NCBI GenBank assembly: GCA_964642445.1
Contig: CAZXQZ010000224.1
Span: 1-6,936 of the forward strand
DNA length: 6,936 bases
Direction of reading: 5' to 3'
Origin: SSC4 sp964642445
Lineage (GTDB): Bacteria > Chloroflexota > Anaerolineae > SSC4 > Amarolineaceae
This document shows positions 4,622 through 6,936 of this stretch, one piece after another (position 1 is the stretch's first letter; each line of letters starts with the position of its first letter). The translations under genes were made by a program, and so were the position numbers. The notes beneath the pieces were generated by a model, which saw only the letters and a program-made list of their open reading frames with translations, had not been told where the DNA came from and did not search any database.

Positions 4622-6934
4622 ATGGAGCAGGAAGAAATCATCACCGCAGCAGTGCCTGCTGAAGTAAAAACGGAAACGCCGGGGCATCATGCCCGCACGG
4701 CGCATGATGCCGTCATACCCGGCGAGCCGGAGGATCGCGCCATTATCCAGCGGGCCTACCGCAACCTGCTCAAATCGTTCAAAACGCCCCTGAGCAAACT
4801 GGACCGCAATGATATCCGCGCTGCCTTTGAACTGGCTGCCGAAGCGCATCAAAAGCAACGCCGCAAATCCGGCGAGCCGTATATCACCCACCCCATCGAA
4901 GTGGCGCGCATCTGTGTCGAGGAAATTGGCCTGGGACCTACGGCAGCCATTTGTGCGCTGCTGCACGACGTGGTGGAGGATACCGACGTATCGCTCAAGG
5001 ACATCCACGCCCAATTCGGGCCGCGCGTTTCGTTGATCGTCGACGGATTGACCAAACTCGACGGCCTGCACGACTCGGAAAGCCCCCAGGCAGAGAACAT
5101 CGGCAAAGTGCTCCGCGCCATGGTGGCCGATGTGCGGGTGGTGCTGATCAAAATGGCCGACCGCCTGCACAACCTGCGGACGATCAAAAGTATGCCCCAT
5201 CACAAGCAGTTGAAAATCGCCGCAGAAACGACTTCGATCTATGCTCCGGTGGCACACCGGCTTGGGTTGTACAAGGTCAAAAGCGAATTCCAGGATCTGT
5301 GCCTGAAGATCAACCACCCCGCCGAATACCACGACATCGCGCAAAAACTCGCCCAAACCAAACGCGCCCGCGAACACTACATCCGCGAATTCACCAAACC
5401 CATCCACCAATGGCTGGAGGAAGTGGGCATTCCGGCGCGCATCACCGGGCGCCCCAAATCCATCTATTCGATCTGGAACAAGATCAGGACCAAGCACGTC
5501 AAATTCGAGGATATCTACGACCTTTTCGCTATTCGCATCATTCTCGACGTGCCCCCTCATGAGGAGCGGCTGGCGTGCTGGCAGGTGTACACCTTCGTGA
5601 CCGACTGCTACAAACCCATACCCGAACGCCTCAAGGACTGGATCACCAGCCCCAAAGCCAACGGCTACGAATCACTGCACACCACCGTTGTCGGACCCGA
5701 AGGCCGGTACGTGGAGGTGCAGATCCGTTCCGAACGCATGGACGATATCGCCGAACGGGGTTTCGCCGCCCACTGGAAATACAAAGGCGTGGACGGCCTG
5801 AGCAAACAGAAAAAGGACGTGTTCGAAAACTGGCTCAACCAGGTGCGTGAAACGCTGGAAAACAGCGATTCGGGCAGCGCCGTCGAGTTTCTCGCCGATT
5901 TTCAGAGCAATCTCTTTTCAGAAGAGATTCACGTCTTTACGCCCAAAGGCGAGATGAAGATCCTCCCCGAAGGCGCCACAGCGCTCGACTTTGCCTTCAG
6001 CATCCACTCCGACGTCGGCGCTACCTGCCAGGCCGTGAAGGTGAACAACCGCCTCGAGCGCATGGACTATGTGCTCAAAAGCGGTGACCAGGTGGAGGTC
6101 ATCACGAAGAAAAATCAAAAACCCAAAGAGGACTGGCTCCAGTTTGTCGTCACGTCCAAAGCCAAAACCCGCATCCGGGTCGCGCTCAAGGAAGAAAAAC
6201 GCAGTCAGGCGGAATTCGGCCGCGAAATACTGGAGCGCAAACTCAACGGCTTTAAAGTCCCCGTCGAAGATAACGCCGACATGCTGGCCCGCTGGTTCGG
6301 TTTCCCCAACCGCATGGAGTTTTTGAGCGCTATTTATTTAGGACAGATTGACTTAAAGGAACTCAAACGCTTCCGCGCAGACGGCGTGCATTTGGTGGAG
6401 ATCGAGGAAAAAAACTTCAAACCCGAGCCCGAACCCGTTGCAACCGAACCCGCTCCCCTTCCCCGCATCAAACCGGGCGACAAACCCCAGGTCATCATCA
6501 ACGGCGAGCCGGGCAGTTACTACAAATACTCTTTCGCCACCTGTTGCAACCCGGTACAGGGCGACCCGATCTTCGGCTACGTCACGGTCAGCCAGGGCAT
6601 CAAAATACACCGCACAACCTGCCCGAATGCCGGCCACCTGCTCTCCACCTACGAGCACCGCATCCTCAAAGCCGAATGGGGCAACGTGGTGAAAGCCGAT
6701 TTTCTGACCAACCTCGTCGTCACGGGCATAGACAGCGGCCCCGGCGTCATCAAAGAACTGACCGACAAAATATCGAGCCTCGGCATCAACATCCGCTCCT
6801 TCTCCATTTCGGGCGAAGGCGGCTACTTCGAAGGGCGCATCGGCCTGATCGTAGCCAATATTGACCAACTCAACCACGTGATGCGGGCGCTGAAGAGTTT
6901 TGAATGGGTGTCGAGCGTGGTGAGGGAGGATTGA
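4622..6934 (+). CDS. rel: Long RelA/SpoT homologue, probable bifunctional (p)ppGpp synthetase/hydrolase
   Basis: This enzyme makes (p)ppGpp from ATP and GTP or GDP during starvation and hydrolyses it otherwise, setting the stringent response. The protein is 770 residues, full length for the long RSH family. The HD hydrolase domain (about 65-220) keeps its metal and catalytic motifs: H90 in ITHP, H115-D116 with E119-D120 in LLHDVVED, and D180 to N184 in ADRLHN. The synthetase domain (about 265-385) has GRPKSIYSIW (276-285), RLKD (336-339), NGYESLHT (347-354) and VEVQIRS (364-370). RLKD fits the RxKD signature of bifunctional Rel rather than the ExDD of RelA-only enzymes. A TGS domain (about 435-495), a helical region, a conserved-cysteine zinc-finger-like domain (C641, C642, H663, C667) and a C-terminal ACT domain (about 692-768) follow. 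A proline- and glutamate-rich linker lies at about 600-620. The start has AGGAGG 5 bases upstream and an in-frame stop at 4595. In function it could equally be called spoT. Confidence 0.97.
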   Translation: MEQEEIITAAVPAEVKTETPGHHARTAHDAVIPGEPEDRAIIQRAYRNLLKSFKTPLSKLDRNDIRAAFELAAEAHQKQRRKSGEPYITHPIEVARICVEEIGLGPTAAICALLHDVVEDTDVSLKDIHAQFGPRVSLIVDGLTKLDGLHDSESPQAENIGKVLRAMVADVRVVLIKMADRLHNLRTIKSMPHHKQLKIAAETTSIYAPVAHRLGLYKVKSEFQDLCLKINHPAEYHDIAQKLAQTKRAREHYIREFTKPIHQWLEEVGIPARITGRPKSIYSIWNKIRTKHVKFEDIYDLFAIRIILDVPPHEERLACWQVYTFVTDCYKPIPERLKDWITSPKANGYESLHTTVVGPEGRYVEVQIRSERMDDIAERGFAAHWKYKGVDGLSKQKKDVFENWLNQVRETLENSDSGSAVEFLADFQSNLFSEEIHVFTPKGEMKILPEGATALDFAFSIHSDVGATCQAVKVNNRLERMDYVLKSGDQVEVITKKNQKPKEDWLQFVVTSKAKTRIRVALKEEKRSQAEFGREILERKLNGFKVPVEDNADMLARWFGFPNRMEFLSAIYLGQIDLKELKRFRADGVHLVEIEEKNFKPEPEPVATEPAPLPRIKPGDKPQVIINGEPGSYYKYSFATCCNPVQGDPIFGYVTVSQGIKIHRTTCPNAGHLLSTYEHRILKAEWGNVVKADFLTNLVVTGIDSGPGVIKELTDKISSLGINIRSFSISGEGGYFEGRIGLIVANIDQLNHVMRALKSFEWVSSVVRED

Positions 6935-6936
6935 AT

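Noticed and set aside
4508..5560. 350-codon minus-strand open frame opposite the start of rel
   Set aside because: It lies antisense to the conserved HD and synthetase domains of rel, and its composition is that of a mirror frame.

Overview
The window looks like a piece of a Bacteroidota chromosome. The protein sequences are Bacteroidota-like, for example the ClpP N-terminus and the weakly conserved middle domain of trigger factor. Two motifs match the Bacteroidota sigma-factor -7 box TAnnTTTG exactly. Most start codons lack a Shine-Dalgarno sequence. Coding regions are fairly GC-rich and spacers AT-rich. A class such as Saprospiria or Chitinophagia is possible, but I cannot fix it from the sequence. 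A 100-N gap shows that this is a draft scaffold, possibly from a metagenome.

Layout: the left two thirds is transcribed leftward (minus strand). In order of transcription it carries a tRNA-Leu(UAG) at 4313-4229, an assembly gap at 4060-3961, tig (trigger factor, 3943-2525), clpP (2377-1664), an intrinsic terminator (about 1623-1581), clpX (1491-202), and the first 38 codons of an unidentified small gene that runs off the left edge (114-1). The right third is transcribed rightward and holds one complete gene, a long RelA/SpoT homologue (4622-6934), whose stop codon lies 2 bases before the window ends. The rel gene and the tRNA gene are head to head across a 308-base AT-rich spacer.

How the genes work together: tig-clpP-clpX is a classic protein-quality-control cluster. 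Trigger factor meets nascent chains at the ribosome exit tunnel, ClpX unfolds tagged or misfolded proteins, and ClpP degrades them. The RelA/SpoT protein keeps the hydrolase motifs and the RxKD synthetase motif, so it probably both makes and degrades (p)ppGpp. All four proteins look intact and are ordinary housekeeping genes.

The least ordinary part is the spacer DNA. Four tandem arrays, all with a 7-base period but with three different unit sequences, sit tightly against gene ends: after clpP, before clpX, between tig and clpP (where the array also forms a long inverted repeat and supplies the tig stop codon), and at the 3' end of the tRNA. I found no clear evidence of a new multi-gene system, mobile element or CRISPR array.
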